A DNA stretch of 64,000 bases, taken from NCBI GenBank assembly GCA_033675265.1, contig JAUJYZ010001423.1, forward strand, positions 56,001 through 120,000, read 5' to 3'. How positions within the stretch are numbered: the first letter of the stretch is position 1; every line of letters starts with the position of its first letter. A program made the position numbers and the translations under genes. Source of the stretch: Actinostola sp. cb2023. Taxonomy: Eukaryota > Cnidaria > Anthozoa > Actiniaria > Actinostolidae. Of this stretch, positions 45,701 to 56,700 are shown piece by piece. The notes beneath the pieces were generated by a model that did no database searches, was not told the DNA's origin, and saw only the letters and a list, made by a program, of their open reading frames with translations.

Positions 45701-48700
45701 TTCAGAAGTCTACAAGACCATTGATCATGGGACTAGGAAATAAGCATGCACAAGGACATCAAGCGCACGCCGCAAACATTAAGTAGTATTTCAGAGATCG
45801 CAACGTTTCATTTTAATACTGATGAAGGCCATTGATTAATGGCCGAAACATCTATTTAGAAAATCAAAAGTCAGAGACAAACACTAATCAATAATGAAAC
45901 AAAGACGTACCTGAGCTCAATAATTTTAAATTTAAGGTCTCCAGGTTCTCCATCTATGTGTGGTTCACCTGAAATGGACAGTTCAAATCAATAATTAAAA
46001 ACACTCTCCGCACCAATGAGTACTGAATGTGTATTGACCAACCACCATTACCCAGGTGGTATTTATTTGGTTATTCCATGGTTAATACGAGAAACATTGA
46101 TTTTGTTGCCCGTATTACTGCACAAGTGAAAATATTTCATATTGGTACAATTTTCAATTTTACCAATATGAATAATATGATGCTTAATATAATTCTTAAT
46201 ATGATGCTTACCTTCGGCAATAAAGGGATACTCTTGCTCATTCTTCATACCCTGCTCAATTTCAATCTCTAGAAGTTTCTCTTTATTTACATATGTTACT
46301 GCTGGACATTCATCACAAATTTCTTCAGGTGACATTTGAAAGCGACCAGGCCCTAGCTGTACCGTACGCATCTCTTGGCGGCAGTTACACTTCCTGGTTC
46401 CTGGAACTGTCTGTGTCACTGGTTTATATCTTAAAACCTAAATTATATAATGATATAAGTTATCAAAGGACATCCAACTATTTATATAAAAATATAACAG
46501 GAATACCACAGGTTTTGCAAACTCAGTACGTAACACTTTCTCATGATACAAACAGAGGAGAAATTTTTGTTTTTGAATTGCTGAGGGCTGTTTTAATTTT
46601 ATGTTTGTTGGTTTATTTTTTGTTGCACATTTAGGTACATTTTAAAGGATTTAACTGAAAGGAAGTAAAACAATATAAAATAAACAAAGAAAAAGAAAAT
46701 AAACTGGAAAATGTAAACTAACTAGAGTGCAAACAATATAACTGTGAAATAGTAATAGTACTAAATAGTGTTATCTCTATTGTTTTCTATTGTTTCATCA
46801 CTGGTGCTACATGTATTTACTACTAATTATATTGTTTGCACTGTAACACACTACCAGTATGTGACTATATACATGATTCAAGTTGTCCTTCAGTAGGCTA
46901 GCATGTTATAATAAGTTGGACTCAAATGTAACATACACCTATTTCAAAAAAGGTTGTCGAAGACATCAGTCCATAGACAATAGGTTATTGTAACAGCATT
47001 ATGGTAACAGCTTGAATGTCGTGGATGCCAGAGAAAATTCGATTCAAAATTTGTCTTGTAATCAAATAGTTACGATTTCATACAGGTTTTCATAAAGGAA
47101 GTGCCATTTTTGATATTCAAGCTGTTACCATAATGGGGGGGGGGGGGGGGGGGGGGGGGATCCGAAAGTTCTTTCGAAATATCATCTCCATTAGAGAATT
47201 GACTGATTATCTGATTATAATCGTCCAGGCCCTGTGTTTATTGACGCCAGGCTAGCTTTTTTTTGCTGGTACGAAAAAGTGAACCGGCCGTAGCAAAGGC
47301 CAAATAAGTGGGGGACACGCGTTGCGAGTGCCATTAGCGTGAGGCGCTAGGGGGGTTTGGGGCATGCCCCCCCAGAAACTTTTGAAATCTAGAGGCTCAG
47401 AAATACTATTTCCAGTGACAGTTCTCCAAGAGCAATTTGTGATTTACGCGTATCGCTAATTAGTTCCTACACTGTCTCGTCAAACCATTGCATATTGAGA
47501 AAAGTATAACACTGAATCGATTCGGACAATCCTTTAATTCGCGGAAGACCATAAGAACGCGCTACGAAACGTACTCTGCTTAACCAAGGCTGGTTTCCAT
47601 AAGATCGCTACGATCGTCCAAATGTGTTCAGCAATCGTCTCCTGTGGTTTCCATATCGCTACGATTGCTGCGATCGCTAGAGTGTGTTTCCATATGATGT
47701 CTGCGATCGCTGAAAAACATTGCCAATGGGACAATTCATATTTTCTTTTTTAAACCTCTGAAGAGGGGGGTGGCTAGCCACCCAATCCACCCCCCCCCCT
47801 GTATCCGCCCCTGCATGTACAGTTTTGTATGTATATGATATATAATACATCTTTTTATTAGTTTAGTTTCATCTTAATGTATTTTTATAGTTTGTGATTG
47901 TAAAACCACCGTAATAAAGTTTATTATCATTCATATTATTTTCTCCTGGATTTTCATTGGTCAAGAGAAGACTACGTCACTGCAGATAACTTCCTACGAA
48001 TAAGTGTTTTTGTTCTCCTCGACATGCAATGGCAGCTCGATTTTTCCAGAGTTGTTGCTTTAGGTGAGAGAAAATAACGTGAATGATAAAACAATATTAT
48101 TGAACTCGGTTTTTGCAAAATATCGTGATTTTGTCAGTGGCTCACAGATAATTATTTGCCTCTGCCTTCGGCATTGACAAATAATTATTCTGCTCGCCAC
48201 CGACAAATCACAATATTTTGCTCAACCTCGTCCAATAATTGTTAATTATTATTATGTGTGTATATTATTATTAATAGAGTAGATGTTGCAATCGATCATT
48301 TGCCAATCTACAATGTACATTAGCAACTGATGACTAGAATATTATGGAAACTCGCCTCTATAAAATTGCCATTGTATAATTCTTCCAAAGTAACTTCAAG
48401 GTCAACAGTCAATGTTGCACCATGAGGAGTTTCTCTGCTGTGAGAATGTTCTGCCCCATCAAAGTGGAAGCCAAAACCACCAAAGAAACTAGAAAAGAAA
48501 AAAATGAATGAAAAATGAATAATAGAGATAGAGATACTGAGTGAGTAAAAGTATGGGAACTTCTCATACATTGTAGAACACTATACATACACTGTACATT
48601 GTAATCATAAATTATTATTATTAACAATTTTATTAGACAATGAGTTCGAGTTTTCTATGAGTCAATGAGATGAGTAGCACCGAGTTGACTATTTGACTCA

Positions 48701-51700
48701 TAGAGAATGAGAATGAGTAGTCTAATGGTTCAATATTTATTGTTTTTCGCTTTGTTTTTGTTCAAAACGCCGGCTCTTTTGCTACTCACTATCTATCACA
48801 CAATAGATAGTGAGTATGTTAGCCAATCAGATTGCAGGATTCGTGATAGTATGCTAGTTGGTTTCTACTGATACCACAGGTAACCCAGGCTGTATACTTG
48901 TGAAGAGAAGGTATGTGAAGAATGCATCCCGAAAAATTATTCAGCAAAATATTGTCAATCAAGCTTGAAATGATAGATAACAATTGTACTTACCGTCTTT
49001 TCTTGATTTCTTGTGATTTTGAGCATTTTTTAGCGATTTTTTTTTAGCTTTCCCTACTAAAGAGAAGTAAAGTTAGGAGGCACGGACCACGATTTCCAGC
49101 TAGATCACGCTACTTCAGGTCGATTTTTTCTCTCAAAACGATAAACCTTCGATTCCTGACATCACTAGACGAAGGAAGGATAGTCGTGGAGTCCTTCGAT
49201 GTGAATTCATGCGAGAAAATCGATCAACATCATCCTGAAATAAGCTGTTACGTTCATAAAATTCGCCATTAAACGTACGACCCACTCATATCCTGGACAC
49301 CATGGAAACTGTTACTCCACAGGAAACCCAAACAAAAACTAGATCTCAAACGTGTTTGGACGAAAATTAACAAAGCACATTCAAATATTCGACCGTGGGG
49401 GAGTGCTCATAGGAAAAAACTCGACAAATGGTAGAATTTTCGTCCAATCACATTTGAGATCAAGTTTTTGTTTGGGTTTCCTGTGGAGTAACGGCTTCCA
49501 TGGTGTCCAGGATATGAGTGGGTCGTACGTTTAATGGCGAATTTTATGAACGTAACGGCTTATTTCAGGATGATGTTGATCGATTTTCTCGCATGAATTC
49601 ACATTGAAGGACTCCACGACTATCCTTCCTTCGTCTAGTGATGTCAGGAATCGAAGGTTTATCGTTTTGAGAGAAAAAATCGACCTGAAGTAGCGTGATC
49701 TAGCTGGAAATCGTGGTCCGTGCCTCCTACCTTTACTTCTAAAAAATGCTCAAAATCACAAGAAATCAAGACAAGACGGTAAGTACAATTGTTATTTATC
49801 ATTTCAAGCTTTATTGACAATATTTTGCTAAATAATTTTTCGGGATGTATTCTTCACATACATTCTCTTCACAAGTATACAGCCTGGGTTACCTGTGGTT
49901 GATACGTACACAATGTATTAGGATCGTCATCATAAGTGTTGATGCTCTTACAATAGAAGAATATAACTACTACACATATACATGTACTATACTATATATG
50001 TAGCATAAGGATTTAGAAGAGGCAGGCAACTTCTGATTGTCCAACAAGTTTAATGTAAACATTTTGTACTATACTATATATATATATACAATATAATAAT
50101 AGTTGTAGTTCAAGACTTTTAGAATTGATTCATTGGTTTATTGCTACAGGTCTGTTTCATATGATCATAAAATGACCACACTCATCAGGCAAGTTACAAT
50201 GAATGACCGTTAATATAACGCTGGCGTTTAAAATAGAATGGTTGCTAGGTGATAATTGCGTTACATAATTTTAAAGTTTCTGAGTGTATATCTGTTTCGG
50301 TGGGGACATGGACTTGCTAATTCGTTGCGTTTGTTTAGGGTACATAAATATTTTTTACAGATGATTGTGAATTTTTCGCTAAGGCATAAGTTACATTTTT
50401 TGTTTATACAGACCTGTAGCAATAAACCAATGAATCAATTCTAAAAGTCTTGAACTACAACTATTATTATATTTACTGCTCCTATAATGTTGAGCACTCT
50501 CTGGAAAACCGTTCTAATATCAGTCAATATTAGAATTTATATATATATACATATATACTACTACATACCTAGAAAAGGGGTCTTCCCCATGACCCATTCC
50601 AGATTTTGACAATCCCTCTTCTCCATGAGAATCATAGATACTTCTCTTTTCTTTGTCACTCAGGCACTGAATGAATGAATGGATGAATGATTGAATGGGA
50701 TTCCCCAATTTGAATAAACACAAAATGCTAAAATACAGTAATGTAAACACTAGTTCCTTGTCTCTAATATTTACAAATACTTGTCACATTGCATGCTGTA
50801 CAATATACATGTATAAACAGGTGTGGTACCTGTGAGCAGCTGTAGGGTATATGGCATAAGTAACTTGTAAGTGTTTTCCTACATTTCCATTCAAAAATTT
50901 ACTGTCAAGCATATTACTTGTTTTTCCAAAACCATCTTGGAAACGCTTTTTTATTACGGTATTTCTTTTAATATGGCCATTTACAAATAGAGAGAAAGAA
51001 CCCGGGAGCTCAAAATAATGTGTTCATGAATCAGCCAATCAAAACCGCACACTTGTGTGTCACGTCTGAATGGGACGACGACAAACAATGTCGAAAATGT
51101 TGAAGTAATTTTATTCCAAGCGAAATCTTGAAGCTAATAATAACAAAGAAAAACATTAGAGCTTTAAAACAATAAACCGCTATTGTCGATATTGACTTTG
51201 CTCGAAATCTTGTACTAGTTCACTAGTTGCAAAATATTTAAGCTTCTTATAGTTTTCGGTAACCGAGTAAGCTCACTGAATCTAAAAATGTAGTAGGCTT
51301 GGTAGTAGGCTTGAAACAGTTTATACTTTCCGTTATTATGTTGCTATTCTGAACCAAGTGTACCCTGTCTCTTATAAGTAACTGAGATTCTAAGAATGAC
51401 TAAGAAGTTCTAGTTTATATTAGAACTACAGCTGAAAGTAAGCTGAAGTTGCGAAGCTGTAATTTACATAACAGTTCATTCAGCCACAAGTAAAACGATA
51501 TAAACAGACGCCATCAACGTTATTCATACCTCGTATGCTGCTCCTATGTCATGGAACTTATCTTGTGCGTTAGGATCGTCCCTATTCTTATCTGGATGCC
51601 ATTTCATTGCAAGTTTTCTGTACGCTCGCTTGATTTGATTCGTTGCGGCATCTCGAGGGACGCCGAGTATAGCATAGAAATCACGCCTGGAAAGAAAAAA

Positions 51701-51833
51701 GTCATCCTTTTAACAACCCATGTCACTTGTACAGGCTTCATTCTCGTAGATTATATTATGCTTACCCTGCTAAGACTTGCAAAGATAGAATTAAAATTAA
51801 AGTTGCTAACAAGTACACGTGTAAAGACGCCAT
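42724..51833 (-). CDS. DNAJB11: DnaJ homolog subfamily B member 11 (ERdj3), ER luminal co-chaperone
   Basis: Nine exons in order: 51766-51833, 51530-51686, 50569-50666, 48356-48488, 46212-46437, 45911-45968, 45367-45478, 44770-44929 and 42724-42779. All phases agree, giving 355 aa (human 358). It starts with a signal peptide ([20 protein letters not shown] then LAG). The J domain follows ([17 protein letters not shown] in MKWHPDKN), then a G/F-rich stretch ([13 protein letters not shown]) and [15 protein letters not shown]. The ERdj3-specific cysteine insert is [20 protein letters not shown] with CDECP. Substrate-binding domain II and the ending [13 protein letters not shown] complete it. ERdj3 delivers substrates to BiP in the ER lumen. 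The intron after exon 4 uses a GC donor (GAG then GCGAGT). The gene is inflated by a Penelope-like element, a ribozyme-bearing fragment, MITEs and a 1-kb palindrome in its introns. Confidence 0.95.
42818..44182 (-). mobile_element. Penelope-like retroelement, 5' truncated, one frameshift (RT plus GIY-YIG endonuclease)
   Basis: Flanked by a perfect 14-bp direct repeat ATAAGCATCAGTAG (42804-42817 and 44183-44196), so the ends are exact. Reverse transcriptase: [20 protein letters not shown], catalytic RYVDDSHC and [11 protein letters not shown], frame 44177 down to about 43460. One single-base frameshift near 43455-43470 moves into the frame [20 protein letters not shown]. The GIY-YIG nuclease ([20 protein letters not shown], then TRTSEHRGA) runs to the stop at 42976. 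The 3' non-coding part holds a hammerhead-like motif. The copy sits in the last DNAJB11 intron in the sense orientation, only about 40 bp from the final exon. Confidence 0.93.
42860..42905 (-). ncRNA. Hammerhead-ribozyme-like motif in the Penelope-like element
   Basis: The minus strand reads CTGATGA, then a stem AGGCCATT-GATT-AATGGCC, then GAAAC and GTC. These are the conserved core boxes with a 7-bp stem II and the usual cleavage triplet. Flanking AATA and TATA can give a short stem I. Stem III is reduced to ACGT, self-complementary, as expected for forms that act as dimers. Family knowledge: Penelope-like elements often carry such motifs in their terminal repeats. Confidence 0.7.
44690..44735 (+). 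repeat. Possible 3' tail of a non-LTR element
   Basis: TGTAAAAGCGCTATAGAAAT followed by ATTATTATTATT. The same AAGCGC and CGCTATAGAA words with an ATT run appear at 55769-55830. Confidence 0.4.
45653..45895. mobile_element. Short Penelope-derived element with inverted terminal repeats (DNAJB11 intron)
   Basis: The arms 45653-45703 and 45845-45895 are inverted copies (ATTATTGATTAGTGTTTGTC). Between them lies the Penelope-like 3' end: the last codons, the stop region, GCGCACGCCGCAAAC and the ribozyme-like motif, matching 42866-43010 inverted. AAACAAAGACGTA occurs at 45601-45613 and at 45898-45910, the latter overlapping the splice donor of DNAJB11 exon 45911-45968. Confidence 0.8.
45811..45860 (+). 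ncRNA. Second hammerhead-ribozyme-like motif
   Basis: CTGATGA at 45819-45825, stem II AGGCCATT-GATT-AATGGCC, GAAAC at 45845-45849 and then ATC. Stem I can form between AATA (45815-45818) and TATT (45853-45856). The change of GTC to ATC keeps a permitted NUH site but breaks the self-complementary ACGT. Confidence 0.6.
46725..46843. mobile_element. MITE family A, copy 3
   Basis: Termini GAGTGCAAACAATATA and TATATTGTTTGCACTG-like, TA on both sides. Inside AGTACTAAATAGTGTTATCT and CTATTGTTTTCTATTGTTTC are shared with the other copies. In a DNAJB11 intron. Confidence 0.85.
47135..47159 (+). repeat. Poly(G) tract of 25 Gs
   Basis: An uninterrupted G run at the junction between a small inverted repeat (AGCTGTTACCATAAT, with its partner near 47000) and a GC-richer block (47160-47815) that ends in CACCCCCCCCCCTGTATCCG. 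The block may be a degenerate DNA transposon copy. Confidence 0.95.
48873..49898. mobile_element. 1.03-kb near-perfect palindrome (fold-back element) in a DNAJB11 intron
   Basis: Arms of about 480 bp each. ACCACAGGTAACCCAGGCTG at the left edge returns inverted at 49880-49898, and every block in between pairs (for example CGAAGGAAGGATAGTCGTGG near 49172, and GTTACTCCACAGGAAACCCA near 49311). The loop of about 60 bp is centred near 49400. Arms differ at only scattered positions, so formation or gene conversion is recent. Short open frames inside are not coding. Confidence 0.9.
50096..50470. mobile_element. Fold-back/MITE with terminal repeats of about 60 bp
   Basis: ATAATAGTTGTAGTTCAAGA and CATTGGTTTATTGCTACAGG at the left are matched inverted at the right (ACCTGTAGCAATAAACCAAT, then TCTTGAACTACAACTATTAT). 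About 250 bp of unique interior. In a DNAJB11 intron. Confidence 0.85.
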
Positions 51834-52599
51834 TTTTGCCGGCTTCGACTGTCACGACCCACTGTAGAGAGAAGACTGGGTACTAACTGAAACCTGAAGC
51901 ATTGTGGGTAAATTAACCCAAGCAATTTCGAGAAAGCGACAATCGTTTGCAAAATAGCTTGACACACTTTGAGAAATTTGGACACTTTTTTGCACGCACT
52001 TTTTTGCAACACACTCAATGTTGATTGAGAGCGATGTGGGGGGAGGGGGGTTGGGAGTTCTATGAGAAATATTTCAGGCTCAACGTCACATTTCTGAAAT
52101 ATAGGTATAAAAAAAACTATTTGTGTCAAGTATTTTGCAAACGACTGTAGATGTTGAATCCGCAAACTGATTTGATATAATGCCGGATGATGAAGTAGAA
52201 TCGGTAGCTGCAAAAATGCAAGGGTTCTAAAAATGTCCCACGGTGCAAGAACTATATTATTTCAGAAAATAGTGCTAAAACCTTGGACAGACTTAACTAA
52301 ATATAGCGTGACGAAACAGTGTTTATTCCCCATATCTGACGTAACCTATCCCAAGGGAAAGTACAGTCAACATAGTACAGTCATTACGCCCGAGGGTCAT
52401 TACGTTGATATCCATGAAAATATCTCACTTGAATTTCTTTTTTTGACTAACGTATTTGTTGGATGGTCTCCTGACTCCTGTGGTGAAAATTTGCGCGCGA
52501 AAAAATATCGTTCGCGTATAAATCCCCCGCCCCCCAGATGTAAACAACTGTCAATCACAGGTGAACTCTTTCATTTTTTGATTGGCTGAATGAGGGCCG

Positions 52600-52970
52600 G
52601 GTTTATCATGTAATTTCAAAACTCATAGGACAAAAAATGATTATCATAGCTGGAAAGAGCTCGTTGAAATTAGTAAAAATGTGAAGTTTGGAAAAGATCG
52701 CTCCACAAATTGCGAAGATATGAATTTTCAAAAATCAAAATTTTATATGACTGAAACCTTTGGAAATTTACGCTGGTAGGCAATTCTTGCCTCCAACAAA
52801 GGTTTTCATACAAAATTTCGATTTTTGAAAATTCATATCTTCGCAATTTGTGAAGCGATCTTTTCCAAACTTCACATTTTTACTAATTTCAACGAGATCT
52901 TTCCAGCTATGATAATCATTTTTTTGTCTTGTGAGTTTTGAAATTACATGATAAACCCTCATTCTCTCGC
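52600..52970. mobile_element. Fold-back family C, copy 1
   Basis: Arms start TTTATCATGTAATTTCAAAA and run through GTGAAGTTTGGAAAAGATCG and GCGAAGATATGAATTTTCAA, returning inverted after a centre containing GGCAATTCTTGCC. The same arms make up the element at 53633-53950. Confidence 0.85.
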
Positions 52971-53632
52971 CATTCTTGATTGGCTGAAACCAAGAATAGA
53001 AGCACGAAGGAATGAGCACTCAAATTAAATGGTATGTTTTGGCGGGTTTGCATATTCGTGGTTTCGTCGAAGGTAAAAAGTTCTGCCTTTTGTTTTCTTG
53101 AAAACCTTTCAATAACTTAGCTTTTTTATCTTTAATTTCCAGTTTTCAAAGAGTTCTAAGAATGAGCTAGTAATTGGCTATATCACAGAGTACTTCTACA
53201 AATGGAATTCATCATTCGAAATCGTGTTTGGCTCAGTCGCCCAGCCCGACTTCGTGTTTTTTTTGAAGAAGAGAAGATGGCGACCTTCAAAATTTTTAAA
53301 AAGGTAATTTGAAGTCTTATTTCGCGTCTTTGTTCCCTAAAGGTATTTATTCTCTCTTTGTGAAACTATTTCGCAGAACATTTTCACGAAAGAACAGTTG
53401 AACTTGGCAAATTTTCATAGTGAATTAGAACTTCGCCGCTAGAATTTCGCCTTCGTGTTCAGTTTTGCCGAATATTGAATTAAAATGTTCAAATGCCGGA
53501 TTTCCAAGTTCAGGTGCAAAATCTTTTCCCTGACTTTTTATCTTTCAAGTTAAAATTATCGCAGGTTTTTATGGTAAGGTGTCAAAACAGAACTTTATAA
53601 AACAACGACGCTTTGACCCCAAAAATAATAAT
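52971..53632. other. Spacer between two family C fold-backs
   Basis: AT-rich DNA. A short stretch at 53277-53302 reads MATFKIFKK before a GTAATT site, but nothing supports it as an exon. Confidence 0.4.
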
Positions 53633-53950
53633 AGATTATAATAGCTGGAAAGAGCTCGTTGAAATTAGTAAAAATGTGAAGTTTGGAAAAGATCGCTCCA
53701 CAAATTGCGAAGATATGAATTTTCAAAAATCGAAATTTTGTATGAAAACCTTTGTTGGAGGCAAGAATTGCCTCCAAGCGTAAATTTCCAAAGGTTTTCA
53801 TATAAAATTTCGATTTTGAAAATTCATATCTTCGCAATTTGTGGAGCGATCTTTTCCAAACTTCACATTTTTACTAATTTCAAAGAGCTCTTTCCAGTTA
53901 TGATAATCATTTTTTTTGTCCTATGAGTTTTGAAATTACGTCATAAACCC
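53633..53950. mobile_element. Fold-back family C, copy 2
   Basis: Same arms and the centre GGAGGCAAGAATTGCCTCCA. Nearly identical in order to copy 1, with slightly shorter ends. No coding sequence. Confidence 0.85.
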
Positions 53951-54228
53951 TCAGTTGAAGGCGAAGTGAGTATCGGTGATTATTATTCCACTCGTGCGTC
54001 ATTTTACCTATTATAAGCTATAAGAGCAATAGACCACGCAAAATATGCCAGCGTATTACAAAGTAGTTTGTGTAATAGTCTACAAAGTCGTTGATTGTCC
54101 AGATTTTTTGACGTACAATCCATGACTTTCTTCAAAAAAATAAGATTAAGAAAGATTCTGAGCTACTGCATCATCTATTAAGGCGAAAAATTAGTAAAAA
54201 TAGATTTCTCGCATACATTTACTGTATT

Positions 54229-54609
54229 AGCCATTTCAAAAACGAGTGGAGGACTGGGAACGAGTTTTTAGAATTAATCTAATTAAGAAATGAACCCCAT
54301 CACAAGAAAGAGCATATCAGAATTAGTAACTTTCAGGAGTTTGATAGGGTTTGGACAAGTAGCAAATGAACTGCAGACATTTAAAAACTGCAAAAATTAC
54401 AAAGAAATGTATGGTTACGGTAAACATACATTTCTTTGTAAATTTTGCGATGTTTGGAAAGCTGTTACTGGTTCAATATCTAACTAAACCTAACAAAACT
54501 TTGTAAACTTACTAATTTTGATATGCTCTTTCTTGTGATGGGATTCATTTTTTAATTAGATTAATTCTAAAAACTCGTTCCCAGTCCTCCACTCGTTTTT
54601 GAAATGGCT
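54229..54609. mobile_element. Fold-back element nested in the composite repeat
   Basis: Termini AGCCATTTCAAAAACGAGTG and CACTCGTTTTTGAAATGGCT, inverted over more than 100 bp. The centre contains GTATGGTTACGGTAAACATAC. The sister unit at 56350-56370 reads TACTGTATTCAAATTTGCTA across the same point, an empty site that shows the insertion directly. Confidence 0.85.
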
Positions 54610-55481
54610 AATTCAAATTTGCTACGTTGAGGGTGTTAGTAAAGTGATGAACGACGGACGGCGGAACGGCGGAACAGGCGGAACTCCCGGAACCTGCGGA
54701 ACACCCTCAAAATATCATTTTTGGAGCATTTGTAACAGAAAAAGACGTCTATAACCATTCAGAATAGTTTTCTGTGCACTATGGTGACAATTCACCCTCA
54801 TTTTCGTAAGGTAAGAGCCTAACTAACATTTGGTGACGTCATTTCCTCTGTGTTCAATTCTCGATTCAATTTATCAAAAGATTTCGATTCAGTCGATTCA
54901 ATTTATCAAAAAAAAAATTTCTTCCAAATTCGCAAAGTCTAAAATTGCTAAGTCTAATGCCCACATATAGATGACCGGGAAAACTGGGAAAGCGGCATAG
55001 AACGAGGTTTATATATCTGGATATAAACTGGGTTTATAACTCGGTTATAAACCTTGAATTTGTAATGAGCAGGGATTTTTTTTAAATGAAATAAATTTAT
55101 TCTGTATTTCACAAAGATACATAATTACACTTGACTATATTTTCATACTATATTTTCTGATTATATACAACATTATATATTCACTATATACAGCCTTTTG
55201 CAAAAATTCTGTCGCGACCAAGTATTAAATCAGTATATCAATATATCAAGTGCATTATGGGTAATTAAATAATCAAAAATTCCCCTTAAAGTGGTTTGAC
55301 ACTAGCAAAGTTGGTGGATATATTTAGCATAATGTTCGTTTTAGTCTTAAGTTTGTTGTTTGTAAGTATCTGATGCATATTTTGTAGGAAAACTCTAAAA
55401 TAGCTCCTGATATATTGATATACTTGAGTGCTAGAATTTTTGCAAAGGGCTGTATTCGAATTATATACAACATTATCAATA

Positions 55482-55552
55482 GAGTGCAATTTAGAAAAGT
55501 GTCATGAAATAGTGCTAATTTTAAATAATACTAAATAGTACAGCGGTTGAAC
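55482..55552. mobile_element. MITE family A, truncated copy 4
   Basis: Begins GAGTGCAATTTAGAAAAGTG and contains ATGAAATAGTGCTAATT and ATACTAAATAGTAC. The other terminus is missing. Confidence 0.55.
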
Positions 55553-55764
55553 TAGGCCTAAGGTGATTAAAATGTAGCTTAAATCGACATGATTAAATCG
55601 ACATGATTTCTACTCCATGACACGGTTGTAAGGAGTTTTAACTCCTAAAATTAATAAAATTGATATCATGATAAACCAAAAATATTGATTCAGGTTTCAC
55701 TGTTCAGTTGGTATATATATAAACATTATTTTTATTATTTTAGCATTTTCTATTTTCGTATCAA

Positions 55765-55830
55765 TGTAAAGCGCCACCACGGGCAATTAGTGGAGGTGTG
55801 CGCTATAGAAGTGAATTATTATTATTATTA
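55765..55830 (+). repeat. Possible 3' tail of a non-LTR element
   Basis: TGTAAAGCGCCACCACGGGC, then GCGCTATAGAAGTGAATT and an ATT run. Similar in layout to 44690-44735. Confidence 0.4.
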
Positions 55831-56700
55831 CTGATTAAGCTTCAGTAATATTTATGCTTGCCATGATCTGTTTAACTAAAAAGAAAGTATTACTAACAGT
55901 GTAGTTCTTATATGAGTCAAAGCCATGCACCAATCGACCAACTCATGAATTATTATAACATGGAATATCTGGACAATTTATCGTCACATTAAATATTATA
56001 AACGGTTAGTTAGGCTCTTATATTACGAAAATGAGAGTGAATTGCCACCATGGTGCACAGAAAACTATTCTGAATGGTTATAGACGTCTTTTTCTGTTAC
56101 AAATGCTCCAAAAATGATATGGGTGTTCCGCAGGTTCCGGGAGTCCGCCTGCCTGTTCCGCCGTTCCGCGGTCCGTCGGTCCGTCGGTCCGAACTTTATT
56201 GATATAACCTTCTCCAAAGTCGTTGATTGTCCAGATTTTTTGACGTACAATCCTTGGCTTTCTTCAAAAAATAAGATTAGAAAAGATTCTGAGCTGCTGC
56301 ATCATCTATTAAGGCAAAAAATTAGTAAAAATAGATTTCTCGCATACATTTACTGTATTCAAATTTGCTACGTTATGCAATTTTGATACAACCACCTCCA
56401 AAGTCGTTGATTGTCCAGATTTTTTGACGTACAATCCTTGGCTTTCTTCAAATAATAAGATTAGAAAAGATTCCGAGCTGCTGCATCATCTACTAAGGCG
56501 AAAAATTAGTAAAATCGATTTTCTCCCATACATTTACTGTATGGAAATTGCTGCGCGTAAAATCCTTGGCTTTCTTCAAAAAATAAGATTAGGAAAGATT
56601 CTGAGCTGCTGCATCATCTATTAAGGCGAAAAATTAGTAAAATCGATTTCTCGCATACATTTATTGTATGGAAATTGCTGCGCCATGTGTCTAGCAAAAG

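Larger units (their letters stand above)
54083..56700. mobile_element. Composite repeat with inverted flanks of about 190 bp and 184-bp direct units
   Basis: A unit starting CAAAGTCGTTGATTGTCCAG occurs at 54083, 56214 and 56398, with a partial copy from about 56553. A GC-rich segment at 54650-54835 (GGCGGAAC repeats, GACGTCTATAACCATTCAGA) returns inverted at 56005-56195. The interior is AT-rich and includes a fragment of MITE family A (55482-55552). Confidence 0.75.
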
